A stretch of 64,000 nt of DNA, taken from Deltaproteobacteria bacterium (GTDB lineage Bacteria; Lernaellota; Lernaellaia; JACKCT01). Shown in pieces: positions 9,378-18,272 of the stretch. Numbering within the stretch: the stretch's first letter is position 1; each line of letters starts with the position of its first letter. Below the pieces are notes generated by a model. The model worked only from the letters and a program-made list of their open reading frames with translations. It did not search any database and was not told where the DNA came from. Both the position numbers and the translations under genes were made by a program. The stretch covers positions 148,637-212,636 of the forward strand of contig JAOSJX010000026.1 of NCBI GenBank assembly GCA_027493875.1, written 5' to 3'.

Positions 9378-9936
9378 TCATTTTTCTAAATGATGATTAG
9401 ACGTTCTTGCAGCTACGATCTCGCCCGTTTCTTGATCTCTTACCCAAGTGGAACGCACGATACCATCTTCGGCGACTGATTTCATGACGTCAGTGACTTC
9501 GCATATGTCAAAATAAAGAAGGTTCTGATAACGGTTTCGGTCTGACGTTATGTGAAATCCAGTTAATCCCCCGTTCTCGTTATGAGCAGTAGCAAAAACA
9601 AAGCTATGAATTATTTGATTGCAGAAATCCCGTAGCTTCAGATTCATATTAACCGAGTTTTTCCAAATTGCAATTTCTGTCGATGTGGTGCCAATTCATT
9701 CTGTCCACATTATGTCTTTTGCATTTGAATGCTTTGGCCCGTAAAGTTATCGATTCTATTTCATCGGACAATTTTTGGGCCTCGACAAGCTTTCTAATTA
9801 TGTAGGCCGACAAAAAAATGTCTTGCTCAACGCTGGCGAGTGACGCTTCCGGCCAGCGCCGTTGGTTTATCCGTTTCCGTAATCTATTGCCTCTCCGAGC
9901 AAGCTCGCTCTTCCACGGCGATGATTCCCAAATCAT
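9378..9936 (-). CDS. Uncharacterised protein, about 185 residues, one apparent frameshift
   Basis: Two adjacent reading frames on the minus strand are best joined into one protein. The first half is MIWESSPWKSELARRG...WHHIDRNCNLEK (9649-9936) and the second half NMNLKLRDFCNQIIHSF...TSNHHLEK (9378-9647). The frames meet at a run of five T on the plus strand near 9660. The first half has basic and helical character, with ASVEQDIFLSAYIIRKLVEAQKLSDEI. The second half is more mixed and contains RDFCNQIIHSFVF. I recall unnamed bacterial proteins with this layout but cannot assign a function. It is convergent with the zinc-ribbon/HEPN-like gene, 16 bases apart, and shares its AT-rich composition, so both probably arrived together. 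Confidence 0.5.
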
Positions 9937-10022
9937 TTTCGATTTACGCTGACTCCAAACGTGATTTGCCTCAATCTACATCATCTGCGGGTCGTTCGAA
10001 GCCGCCCTGTTTTTCCGCCGAT

Positions 10023-10985
10023 TCACGGAACCACTTCGGTATTGAGCCCGAGAGCGTCGATCGCTCCCGGATGTTTCGGATCAAGCTCAAGAGTGCGAAG
10101 CCATTCGTTTTTCGCTTTGAATGAATCGCCGGTCTGTTGATAAACACATCCCAATAGATAATACGTCTCGGGATCGGCGTCGTTCATCCACATTGATTCG
10201 ATCAAAAGGTCCCGCGCCTTGTTCCAGTCGTTTTTCTCCAGCGCGATATGTCCCTCCAGCCTTTTCCACAACGCGCCGTGATCGACAACTTGCCGGAGAT
10301 GGCTCTTCACCGTCTTTACGTCTCTTTTCTTTAGGGCGGCTTCCGCCGCGCGAAGGTGCGGCCGGTCGCGCCAATAAACGGCGTACTCGGGGTGCTCCTT
10401 TTCCATCGCGCGGATTTGTTTGACGTACTCCGGCGGCGCCGCCGGCGATTCCGCAAACAGGCGGTAATAAACGTAGGCCTCCCGCCGGTCGTCCCGTTGT
10501 TCGCTCAGGAAATCGCCGAGTTCGAGATAAAGGATCGGATCGCGGTCCGCATACGGGAGGGCGCGCAAATACACGTACTCCGCCTCATTGAGCCGCCCCA
10601 GGCCGATGTTGAGTTGCGCCAACTTGATGCTCATCTCAACGTCTTCCGGGTAATACCGACACAGTGTGTCGAGCGTTCCGCAGGCCTGCGGCGAGCGGTC
10701 GGTGGCGATGAACACGTCGGCGAGAAGTTCCAACGCCGGCCGGTTTCCGGGATCGTCTTTCAGAATACTTGTCAGGAGATGCTCGGCGCGTTCGAAATCG
10801 CGCGTCTTAAACGCCTCTTCGGCGAGGCGATAGCGATCGTCGTTCCCGGCGGTTTTCGGCGCGGGTATTTCTTGGCGAAAAGGATCGGCAACGACGGGTT
10901 GCGGCGTTTTCGAGGCGCAGGCCGCAACCGCTACCGCAACGATCGCCAGAAGAAACGACGACCAAGGGCGACAACGTCGGGGCAT
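10023..10985 (-). CDS. TPR-repeat lipoprotein
   Basis: 320 residues, intact. The N-terminal lipoprotein signal ends in VAAC with the lipidated cysteine at residue 23. It is followed by a short linker and tetratricopeptide repeats, for example RLAEEAFKTRDFERAEHLLTSILKDDPGNRPALELLADV and a last repeat TYYLLGCVYQQTGDSFKAKNEWLRTLELDPKHPGAI. It is a likely membrane-anchored scaffold or assembly factor. No adjacent secretion or polysaccharide machinery narrows the role. Its GC-rich composition contrasts with the AT-rich genes next to it, which marks the edge of the islet. Confidence 0.85.
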   Translation of the reverse strand: MPRRCRPWSSFLLAIVAVAVAACASKTPQPVVADPFRQEIPAPKTAGNDDRYRLAEEAFKTRDFERAEHLLTSILKDDPGNRPALELLADVFIATDRSPQACGTLDTLCRYYPEDVEMSIKLAQLNIGLGRLNEAEYVYLRALPYADRDPILYLELGDFLSEQRDDRREAYVYYRLFAESPAAPPEYVKQIRAMEKEHPEYAVYWRDRPHLRAAEAALKKRDVKTVKSHLRQVVDHGALWKRLEGHIALEKNDWNKARDLLIESMWMNDADPETYYLLGCVYQQTGDSFKAKNEWLRTLELDPKHPGAIDALGLNTEVVP

Positions 10986-11007
10986 TCTTTTTCCTCGGGG
11001 CCCGTTC

Positions 11008-11047
11008 TCCTCTGCGGTCCCTGCGTCCTCTATGGTGAAAAATGCGC
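11008..11047 (-). repeat. Interspersed 40-base repeat, copy 2 (inverted)
   Basis: On the minus strand this reads GCGCATTTTTCACC and then a purine-rich half that matches the copy at 7739-7778 with several differences. It lies in the gap between the TPR lipoprotein and the poly-Asp lipoprotein. Confidence 0.7.
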
Positions 11048-11054
11048 TTCCGTC

Positions 11055-11786
11055 TCACTGTCCTTCGATCGACACCAGCGTCACGGCGCCGCCGCCGTCG
11101 AATGTGAAGCCGATGAGGCCGAAGCCGTTGGCGTAGTAGGCCGTGCGGGTGCGGTCGTTTTCGAGGTCGCGTTCCTCGACCTCGGCCACGTCGTCGAAAT
11201 CGCGCGGCGGCGTGTCGCGCGAGATCCCGAGATCCGTGATCTCCGCCTGATAGCGGTTGAAATTCGGCTTGACCCACGGGCTGAATTGCGCGCCGACCTC
11301 CACGTCGGCCGGCCACACCGAGCCGGGCACCGGCTGGTTGTCGCCCAGGCGCCACGAGCCGGCGTCGCCGCCGTCCGCGTCTTCCACGTCCTGCCCGAAG
11401 AGCATGATCTCTTTGGATTTCCAGTTCTGCGCGAAGAAGTTGCGCGTGGTGGTGACGAGTTCGTTATCGACCCACAGCTCCTGCACGACGACGAGGCATT
11501 CGATGTCGGTCACCGTTTCGGTGTCGCCCGGCACGGTCTGGTCGATGTACACGGGGCTCACGCCGTCCGTGCCGTCGAATTTCAGGTGCGAGCCGACGAC
11601 GAACATGAAATAGCCGCTGTCGATGTCGGAGACGAAATCGTCCGGTTCCGGATCGTAGATCTCCTCCTCGCCGTCGTCATCGTCGTCGTCATCGTCATCG
11701 CCGCCGCACGCGACCCAACCGAACACCACCAGCGCGGACAGCAAGGCCGCCACGGCCAAACTCCGGAAAAACAATTTGCTCGTCAT
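11055..11786 (-). CDS. Lipoprotein with poly-aspartate stretch after the lipobox
   Basis: The start at 11786 (MTSKLFFRSL) is preferred over the ATG at 11798, because GGAGG overlaps the upstream codons at correct spacing. The signal peptide ends GWVAC with the lipidated cysteine at residue 27. It is followed by GG and nine consecutive aspartates, then GEEE. The mature domain of about 205 residues has no family I recognise and contains WSLGD-like and GFGLIGFTFDGGGAVTLV patterns. Acidic stretches just after the lipid anchor are common in deltaproteobacterial-type surface lipoproteins. A related Asp-rich tract occurs at the C-terminus of the GPI-PLD-like protein at 21214-24000. Confidence 0.8.
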   Translation of the reverse strand: MTSKLFFRSLAVAALLSALVVFGWVACGGDDDDDDDDDGEEEIYDPEPDDFVSDIDSGYFMFVVGSHLKFDGTDGVSPVYIDQTVPGDTETVTDIECLVVVQELWVDNELVTTTRNFFAQNWKSKEIMLFGQDVEDADGGDAGSWRLGDNQPVPGSVWPADVEVGAQFSPWVKPNFNRYQAEITDLGISRDTPPRDFDDVAEVEERDLENDRTRTAYYANGFGLIGFTFDGGGAVTLVSIEGQ

Positions 11787-11883
11787 GCCATCCTCCACGG
11801 TTGACGCTTCTTCTTATCCGAATTTTCGGCCGGCGGCAAAAGTGCTAAGGTGCGCGCGGCCGGGCGTTCCGGCCGGGTATTCC

Positions 11884-13656
11884 ATGAAAACGATTCTGAC
11901 CAATTTCGCGTCCGCGTCGCGCTTCCACATCGTGCTGATCGCCGTTTGCGGTTCGCTGGTTTTCGGTTGGCTACTCACCGGCGCGTTCCACCCGGCGCTG
12001 GCGCTGCTGGTGGGACTGGACTGGTTTCTCGTCAACCTCGTCAACCGCGTCGTGGACCGGGTGGAGGACCGCGAAAACCGCATCCGCGCCGCCGGATTCG
12101 CCGAACGCAACGCCCGCACGATCTACGCCCTTTCCCTGGCGCTCTACGCCGCCGGGTTCGCCGTGCATCTTTTTCTGGCAGCCCTGGCTCGCGCTGCCGC
12201 GCGCGGCCTATCACCTGCTCGGTTTCATCTACAATTTCCGCGTGTTGCCGGGCCGCCGGCGCCTCAAGGAAATGTACTTTTTCAAGAACGCCGCGTCCTG
12301 CGCCGGTTTCCTGCTGACGCTCTTCGCCTACCCGCTCGTGGCCTACGGCCTGCGCGGCGGCGCGGGCGTCGGGTACGTCGCGTTCCTGGCCGCTTACTTC
12401 GCGCTGCTCGAGGTGAGTTTCGAGATCATCTACGACCTGCGCGACGTGCGTGGGGACCGGCTGGCGAAGGTGCGTTCGTATCCCGTGGTGCACGGCGAGC
12501 TTTTTTCCGGGCGCCTCATCCTTCTGCTCAACGCGCTGTCGGCGGAGGCGCTGCTCGTCGGCGGCGCGCTCGGCCTGTTTGCGTGGAAAGAAATGATCCT
12601 CATCGTCGCGCCGCTCGTGCAGATCGCCCTTTTCCGGCGCGGCGAGCGGCGCGGTTTTGCGCCGCGGGATTGCGTTGCGATTACGTGGACCTTCGCGGCG
12701 ATGAATTTCGGCTACGTGCTGTGGGTGCTCGGCGGGCTGCCGCTGGCCTTGCCCTTCGCCGTCACACTGCCGCGCCTCGTGGAGTTTTCGCTCGTCGTGA
12801 TCGCCCTGCTCTGCCTGCGCTGGCTCGCGCCGCTTTACGGCGCGCGGCGCTACGCGCTCGCCTTCGCCGCCGTTGTTTTCGGTTCGTGGGCGGCGGAGCA
12901 CACCGCGATCGCTTGGTACGACTCTACTCTTACGACGCGTCGTGGGAGATTTTTCTCGGGCACGTGCCGCTGGCCATCGTGCTCATCTGGCCGATGGTGA
13001 TCCTCTCGACGCACCATCTGGTCCGGCGCCTGGGCTTCGCGGGCTGACCGCCGTCGGCGCGGGCACGGCCATGGTGGCCTTCGAAGCGGCGCTCATCGAG
13101 GTCGCCTGCGCGAACGCGGGGCTGTGGACGTGGCGCGGCGCGGGCGTCTTCGGCGTGCCGTTCATCGGCATCCTCGGTTGGGGGTGTTTCGCGTGCGGCG
13201 TTCTCGCGGCGCTGGAATTCTTGCCCGGACGCAAGCTCGCGCTGGCACCGCTTCTCGGTTTCGCCACCACGCACGGGCTGTTGCAAATCCTGTGGCGCGC
13301 GGGCTTCAAACGGATTTCCTATACGCCCGTCCCCGAAGGCGTGCTGATCGGCGGGATGATTTTTCTGGGCGCGGTTTTCTCCTACTACGCGCTCCGGGCG
13401 CGGCGCGATATGCGCATCAGCCTTGTCGAGATCTTTCCCGCGCCTGCTTGCCGCGCAGATCATGTATTACATCGTTTACGCCGGCGATCCCCCCGCCGCG
13501 CTCTGGACCTTCGCGCTGCTCTTCGTGCCGCCCTACTTGATGCTGCCGGTCTACGACTGGGCGATGGCCGGCGAACGCGGCCCCGTGTCGCTCGCGCCGG
13601 CGACGACGGAAAAGCAACGGGCCGGCGAGGCGACGCCGGTAGGTAGCAGATGGTAG
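11884..13656 (+). CDS. UbiA-like prenyltransferase fused to CruF/DUF422-like carotenoid domain, four apparent frameshifts
   Basis: Begins MKTILTNFASASRFHIVLIAV. The N-terminal half is a polytopic UbiA-family protein with DWFLVNLVNRVVDRVEDREN (an N-x3-D-x4-D-like aspartate motif) and a second motif YDLRDVRGDRLAK. The C-terminal half (from about 12,850) matches the DUF422/CruF pattern: YSYDASWEIFLGHVPLAIVLIWPMVILSTHHL, then LWTWRGAGVFGVPFIGILGWGCF. Frame changes lie near 12172 (a T5 run), 12920, 13045 and 13445. After correction the protein is about 590 residues with some 15 membrane segments. UbiA enzymes attach prenyl groups, and CruF-type proteins hydrate carotenoid ends. The combination suggests carotenoid or related isoprenoid tailoring, which is inference. 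Confidence 0.75.
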
Positions 13657-13720
13657 GTGGTAGGCAGGGAAAAAATGCGCGGTGCATCGCGCCGCGCATT
13701 TCACAGTTCCCTATCTACTA

Positions 13721-14706
13721 GAGCACCTCACGGTTGCATGTAGCCACATGATTTGAACCACCCGAAAGCGTCGTCGGCGGTGACGGTGCGGAGAGCTTCG
13801 CCGATGGCGCGGAAAAGTGCGTCGAGGGTTCGGGCTTTGACCTTGCGGAGATATGCTTTGATCTTGGACCACATCTTCTCGATGGGATTGAGATCGGGAC
13901 TGTACGGCGGCAGGTAACGCACCTGCGCTCCGACCGCCTCGATGAGGTGCGTCACCGCCGGGCTCTTGGGTGGCGCGAGGGTGTCCATCACCACCACGTC
14001 GCCCGCCCGCAGCCTCGGTGCCAGGACATGCTCGATGTACGTCTCGAATGCGGCGCCGTCGGTGGCCCCGTCGATGACCCAATCGACCGTTTGTCCGTTG
14101 AACCACAGCGCCGAGATCATGGTGGTCGTGTTCCAATGCCCGTGCGGCGACGCATCCACCACGCGCCCTCCGTCGAAGGCGCGCCCGTAAAGCCGGGTCA
14201 TGTTGGTCTTGGCGCCGCTCTCGTCCAGAAAAATCAGGTGCGACGAGTCGATCCCGTCCGTTTCTTGGCGCCAAGCCTTCCGCCGGGCTTGGACGTCGGG
14301 ACGGTCCTGCTCACGGGCGCGGAGTGACTTTTTTTCGGCGGCAGCCCAAACGGCCCAGCGCCCGATGAACGGCCATGATGCTGCCGTGGCCGCCCGTGGC
14401 TGCCAGCAGTTCTTCGAGCGTGGCGTCCGGGTTTTCGCAAACCGCCTTCTTCAAGGCTTCCAACCGCGGACCTGGATAAACAGCCTGCCGGCCGCCGCCA
14501 TGCGGTTTCGGCGCGATCGACTCGCCCCGCCGCCGCCGGCCCAAGAGATTTCTCACGAATCCGTAGCTGACACCGAACCGGGCTGCGATGTCCCGCTTCG
14601 TCACCCCGCCGCGTTCGTAAGCCGCCACCACCTTCTCGCGTAGGTCCATCGAATAAGCGCTCATGTCTGACGTATCGGCATAGCCAACGCCAAACGTGAA
14701 TTGCTC
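13721..14706 (-). mobile_element. IS630-family insertion sequence, flanked by TA
   Basis: The 986-bp element has terminal inverted repeats: GAGCACCTCACGGTTG on the left and GAGCAATTCACGTTTG read inward from the right. It is bounded by TA dinucleotides (13719-13720 and 14707-14708), the usual IS630 target duplication. It lies between the UbiA-CruF gene and a membrane-protein gene, in a spacer that carries TACCACCTAC-type repeats in opposite orientation on its two sides (13651-13660 and 14719-14728). Confidence 0.85.
13728..14664 (-). CDS. IS630-family transposase in two overlapping frames
   Basis: The first frame (14311-14664, 117 residues, MSAYSMDLREKVV) carries the N-terminal helix-turn-helix: TKRDIAARFGVSYGFVRNLL. 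The second frame carries the DDE domain: LIFLDESGAKTN, VVVMDTLAPPKSP and YSPDLNPIEKMWSKIKAYLR. The frames meet at CGAAAAAAAG (minus strand, about 14328-14337). Six A instead of seven would give RRKKSLRAREQDRPDV, the normal IS630 continuation. Either the base count is wrong, the copy is dead, or frameshifting is used. Members of this family do use slippage, usually -1, whereas here +1 would be needed. Confidence 0.85.
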
Positions 14707-14726
14707 TAACTACTATCTACCACCTA

Positions 14727-16146
14727 CTAACTGTTGTCCGCGACCAGACCGCTGATGTACTTGGTCTTCGCGCCGCATTTTTCCGCCGCGTCGGCGACGC
14801 GCAGCGCCTGTCCCCGGCCGTAGAAGAAGACGACGCGTTCGCTTTTTTCCTGCGCGAGTTGGCGTTCATAATCCGGCGCCCAGAGATTCAATTCTTTGTC
14901 CATGATTTTCGCCAGACACTCGCGCGCCTGTGCGCTGGTATTATCCCAACGCAGGCGCATGTAGTAGCGGTCCCCCGCGGGGACGCTCGTCGGGATCAGC
15001 GCGCGCTGCGGAACGTTCGCCGTCTGGCTCAGCACACCGCGCAGCTTCGATTCCTGCGCGTGAAAACCAACCCCTTTAAGCGTGTTCGCGGCGTCCGTCA
15101 GAATCTTCTCGCGCCATTCGGGCGCCAGCACGGCGATCTTCTCCAGCAGTTTATCCGGCGGCGTATACCACTGCGCGAGCATTTCGGTCATGACGTAGGC
15201 CACGTCCATGCGCTCGGCGATTTTTCGCGCCAGAAAAGCGAGCTCCGGATCGTTGTGACGCGAAAGATCGAGCAGATCGAGCGGCAATGTCGTGTTCATG
15301 TCCTTGACGGATTTGATGCCCAGGTCGCGCGCCTGGACGGCGTTTAATTTGTTCATCCGCCGCAGCGCGTCCACCTTCGAGCCGACGCTCGCGCGTTCGA
15401 AACATACGAGACGCACGTCCCATTGCGTGACGTCGCCGACGAGCTTCTGATACTGGTCCGCGACGGTCTGCCCCACCAACACGGACGGCAGCGGCGGCAG
15501 CATGGCGGCCACGGCGTCCGGAACGAGGCGGTCCCACAGGCTTGCGGTTTTTCCCGCCGACGCGTCCGCCGTGCATTTGATCTTGCCGTCTTCCACGTCG
15601 AGTTTGTAGTCACCCGCGCATTCCTTCGACCAGACGAGTTCCACTTCGTCCTGCAGCGTCGCCTCGTTGCCGGTCACGAGATTTTCGCCGCCGTGGATGC
15701 CGACGTCCTCGCGGCCCCACTCGTATTCGCCGCCCGGTCCGTGGCTGTGGTAGCGCTCGTGCACCAGCTTGAGCGGTTCGGCTTCGCTGTCCGCTACGAA
15801 CGTCGCGCGAAACTGATAAGTTGTGCGCGCCGCTTTCGCGCCCGACCGCGACATATAAAGGCGGTCGTCGCGTGAAAAAAAGGCGGCCCGTATTTTGGGT
15901 CCAGTCGATCACGCCCTCGACCGACGGCGCGGCCCGGAACGTGAAGAACGCGGTGACGGACGCCACCATCACGAAGATGGCGACCACCGACCCGATGCCG
16001 TATTCGAGCATCTGCCCGCGGCGGCGCTCCCCTTGCAAACCGCGGGTCATGGAAAAGAAGCGCGGAAGCATCAGCCACGCGAGGATAAATCCGAAAAACG
16101 CCGGACCCAGCAGAAGGATGATACGTTCAGAGTCGCCGGCACCCAT
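14727..16146 (-). CDS. Uncharacterised membrane-anchored protein, one apparent frameshift
   Basis: The start MGAGDSERIILLLG at 16146 follows an AGGGG site. Two membrane segments lie at about residues 8-28 and 48-70, with a short basic cytoplasmic loop between them. A large soluble C-terminal region of about 390 residues follows. The frame changes in a run of seven T on the plus strand near 15883; six would restore GRLFSRDDRLYMSRSGAK. The soluble part is mixed alpha/beta and includes MNTTLPLDLLDLSRHNDPELAFLARKIAERMD, a helical-repeat-like stretch. I know no named family. Its neighbours (IS630 and an SDR) do not inform the function. Confidence 0.6.
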
Positions 16147-16281
16147 TGAGCCCCTCCATTTCGAATCGACCGTGGGAATCCCGTGAGCGAAACGGGACAC
16201 CGCCTAGCATGGCATATTCGGCCGGGCCGTGGAAAGGGCCGCGCATGGTGACGTCAGGTCGGCGTACAACTCAACGCGCGG

Positions 16282-17005
16282 TTACCAATTGAGTTCCCGC
16301 CCGTCGACGTTGAGAAAAAGGCCCGATTGGCGCGTCGTGAGGGCGTCGACGGTGGCGAGGAGTTTGCGCACGGATTTTTCGGGGGAGAGCGGCGCGTTCG
16401 GGCCTCCCATGTCGGTGCGCACCCAGCCCGGATGGATTGCGGCGACGATGACGCGGTCGCGCTTGAGGTCGAGGGCGCACAGGCGCGTGAGCATATTGAG
16501 CGCCGCCTTGCTCGCGCTGTAACCGTAGTAGCCGGGCATGTCCTTGTCACCGATGGATCCGACCCACGAGGTCATGTTCACGACGCGCGCTTTTTTCGCG
16601 GCGCGCAACAGACCGGCGAGCGCCTGCGTGACGAGGACCGGTGCAATCGCGTTGACGCGGAAGATGCGCGCGAGGTCGTCGGCGCAGTTCGCCCAACCGC
16701 GGATCGACGTCCGAATTCCACGGCTCGTCGCCGCTGTCGATGATCCCCGCGTTGTTGACGAGCAAATCGAGCGTTTCCGTTTTCCTCGCGACGGCGCGCG
16801 CGGCCTTCAGGATCGACTGGTCGTCCGCGACATCGAGCGGCAAAACGTGAACACGGTGGTCATGCTCGTCGTGTAGCGCCGACAAGGCCTTCGCCTTCTC
16901 CGGGTTTCGCGCCGTGGCGAACACCGTATCGCCGCGCTCGGCGAGTTGGCGCGTCAACTCCAAGCCGAGCCCGCGATTCGCGCCCGTGACGAGCGTTACC
17001 GCCAA
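16282..17005 (-). CDS. Short-chain dehydrogenase/reductase, one apparent frameshift
   Basis: Rossmann nucleotide-binding motif TGANRGLG near the N-terminus, NNAG in the fourth strand, and catalytic YGYSASK after MTSWVGSIGD. The C-terminal HPGWVRTDMGG loop is typical of SDRs related to C-factor/carbonyl reductases. TTG 17005 is taken as start because GGGAG lies four bases upstream and the reading LAVTLVTGANRG has the right N-terminal spacing. The frame changes near 16690; the correct reading there is NCADDLARIFRVNAIAPVLV. The substrate is unknown. It lies just downstream of rimM on the same strand, where trmD would commonly be expected. Confidence 0.85.
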
Positions 17006-17147
17006 GCAACTCCCTTTCTCAATCTTGGGCTTGGCGCATGGGGCTTGGGGGCTGACGCGCGTTTTCTCAAGTCCCCTCCCCCAAGCCACAGGCCGCCGCG
17101 CGCTCTCCGGCCCGACCGACGACCTACCGATATACGATCGACGCCTC

Positions 17148-17675
17148 TCATAACTCTTCCAGCCCTTCCTGGGCCGTCAGACGCAGCACTTTCGCGGAAA
17201 GATCGATGGCGGCCACGGCGTCGGTCGTGTAGGGAATGTAGCGCTCGCGGTCGCCGTCGCGCACGACGAGCACGTCGTTACTGCCGGTGGCGAACAGGCG
17301 TTCGATAACACCGAGATCGCGGCCCGAGGCGGCGATCACGCGCAATCCCACCAGTTGATACCAGTAGTATTCGCCCTCGTCCAACGCACGAAGCGATGTT
17401 TCCGGGGCGAGCACGTCGCCGCCGACAAATGTTTGCGCCGCGTCGATGGTGTCGATGCCGGCGACCTTCATGACAACGAATGACTTTTGGCGCCGCGCTC
17501 GCTCGACGGCGCCCGCCCGCTCGGTGCCGTCCGGCGCGCGGAGCGTGATGTGGTCGATAGTCTCGAGATTGACGGATTCGCCCGCGAGGGGCGCGGCGCG
17601 GAATTCGCCGCGCAGCCCCTGCGTTTTGGTGATGCGGGCCAGGGGAACGAGCGCCCCCGGGCCGGGCTTTTTCAC
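17148..17675 (-). CDS. rimM: Ribosome maturation factor RimM
   Basis: 175 residues, intact. The N-terminal RimM beta-barrel starts VPLARITKTQGLRGEFRAAPL, and the PRC-barrel domain includes EGEYYWYQLVGLRV, GSNDVLVVRDG and RYIPYTTDAVAAIDL. RimM binds ribosomal protein S19 and assists 30S head assembly. The start overlaps the end of khpA by four bases (ATGA), so the two are translationally coupled in the ffh-rpsP-khpA-rimM operon. Confidence 0.95.
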   Translation of the reverse strand: MKKPGPGALVPLARITKTQGLRGEFRAAPLAGESVNLETIDHITLRAPDGTERAGAVERARRQKSFVVMKVAGIDTIDAAQTFVGGDVLAPETSLRALDEGEYYWYQLVGLRVIAASGRDLGVIERLFATGSNDVLVVRDGDRERYIPYTTDAVAAIDLSAKVLRLTAQEGLEEL

Positions 17676-17902
17676 TCGAGGATCTCCAGCACCGTGCGGC
17701 GCCGCGCCTTGGCGGCGGCGGCCGAAACGATCGTGCGAAGCGCGCGGGCGGTGCGGCCGTTTTTGCCGATCACCTTGCCGAGATCGTCTTTCGATACCTT
17801 CAGTTCGATAACGGAGCTGTTTTCACCGGAAACCTCGTTGACGTGAACGTCGCCGGGATTGTCCACCAGCGCCTTCGCAATAAAATCCACCAGGTCCTTC
17901 AT
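17672..17902 (-). CDS. khpA: KH-domain RNA-binding protein KhpA
   Basis: 76 residues forming a single type-II KH domain, with the RNA-binding loop GKNG in DLGKVIGKNGRTARALRTIV. It is preceded by a GGAGGG-like site. KhpA proteins are small RNA chaperones, typically encoded between rpsP and rimM, exactly as here. Confidence 0.95.
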   Translation of the reverse strand: MKDLVDFIAKALVDNPGDVHVNEVSGENSSVIELKVSKDDLGKVIGKNGRTARALRTIVSAAAAKARRRTVLEILE

Positions 17903-17943
17903 GGTTCACCCTCCTCGTCGGTTGAGTCGTCGCTGGGAAGGAA

Positions 17944-18192
17944 TCAGACGCCGAAGTCGCCGTGCGCCTTGAGCAGGCTCTTCACCGTCACCGATGGACG
18001 CGCGCCTTTGTCGAGCCAGTGGCGCAACTTGTCCTCGTACAGCTCGATCTTCTTGTCGTCCTTGTGCGGGTTGTAAAAGCCCACCTGCTCGACGACGCGT
18101 CCGTCGCGCGGAAAGCGCGAGTCGGCCACGACGATGCGGTAGAAGGCGTTTTTCTTGGCGCCTTTGCGGGTCAATCGGATTGTCAGTGCCAT
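17944..18192 (-). CDS. rpsP: 30S ribosomal protein S16
   Basis: 82 residues with the S16 signature: MALTIRLTRKGAKKNAFYRIVVADSRFPRDGR, then VEQVGFYNPH and WLDKGARPSVTV. The length is normal for the family. It lies between ffh and khpA in a conserved operon. Confidence 0.97.
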   Translation of the reverse strand: MALTIRLTRKGAKKNAFYRIVVADSRFPRDGRVVEQVGFYNPHKDDKKIELYEDKLRHWLDKGARPSVTVKSLLKAHGDFGV

Positions 18193-18272
18193 CGTGTTCT
18201 TCCTCGTTGAGTGTTGGAGAATATGTCCTTCTTCGGTTGAAAAACGCCGGGCCGCCCGTCGGCCGGCGCGTC

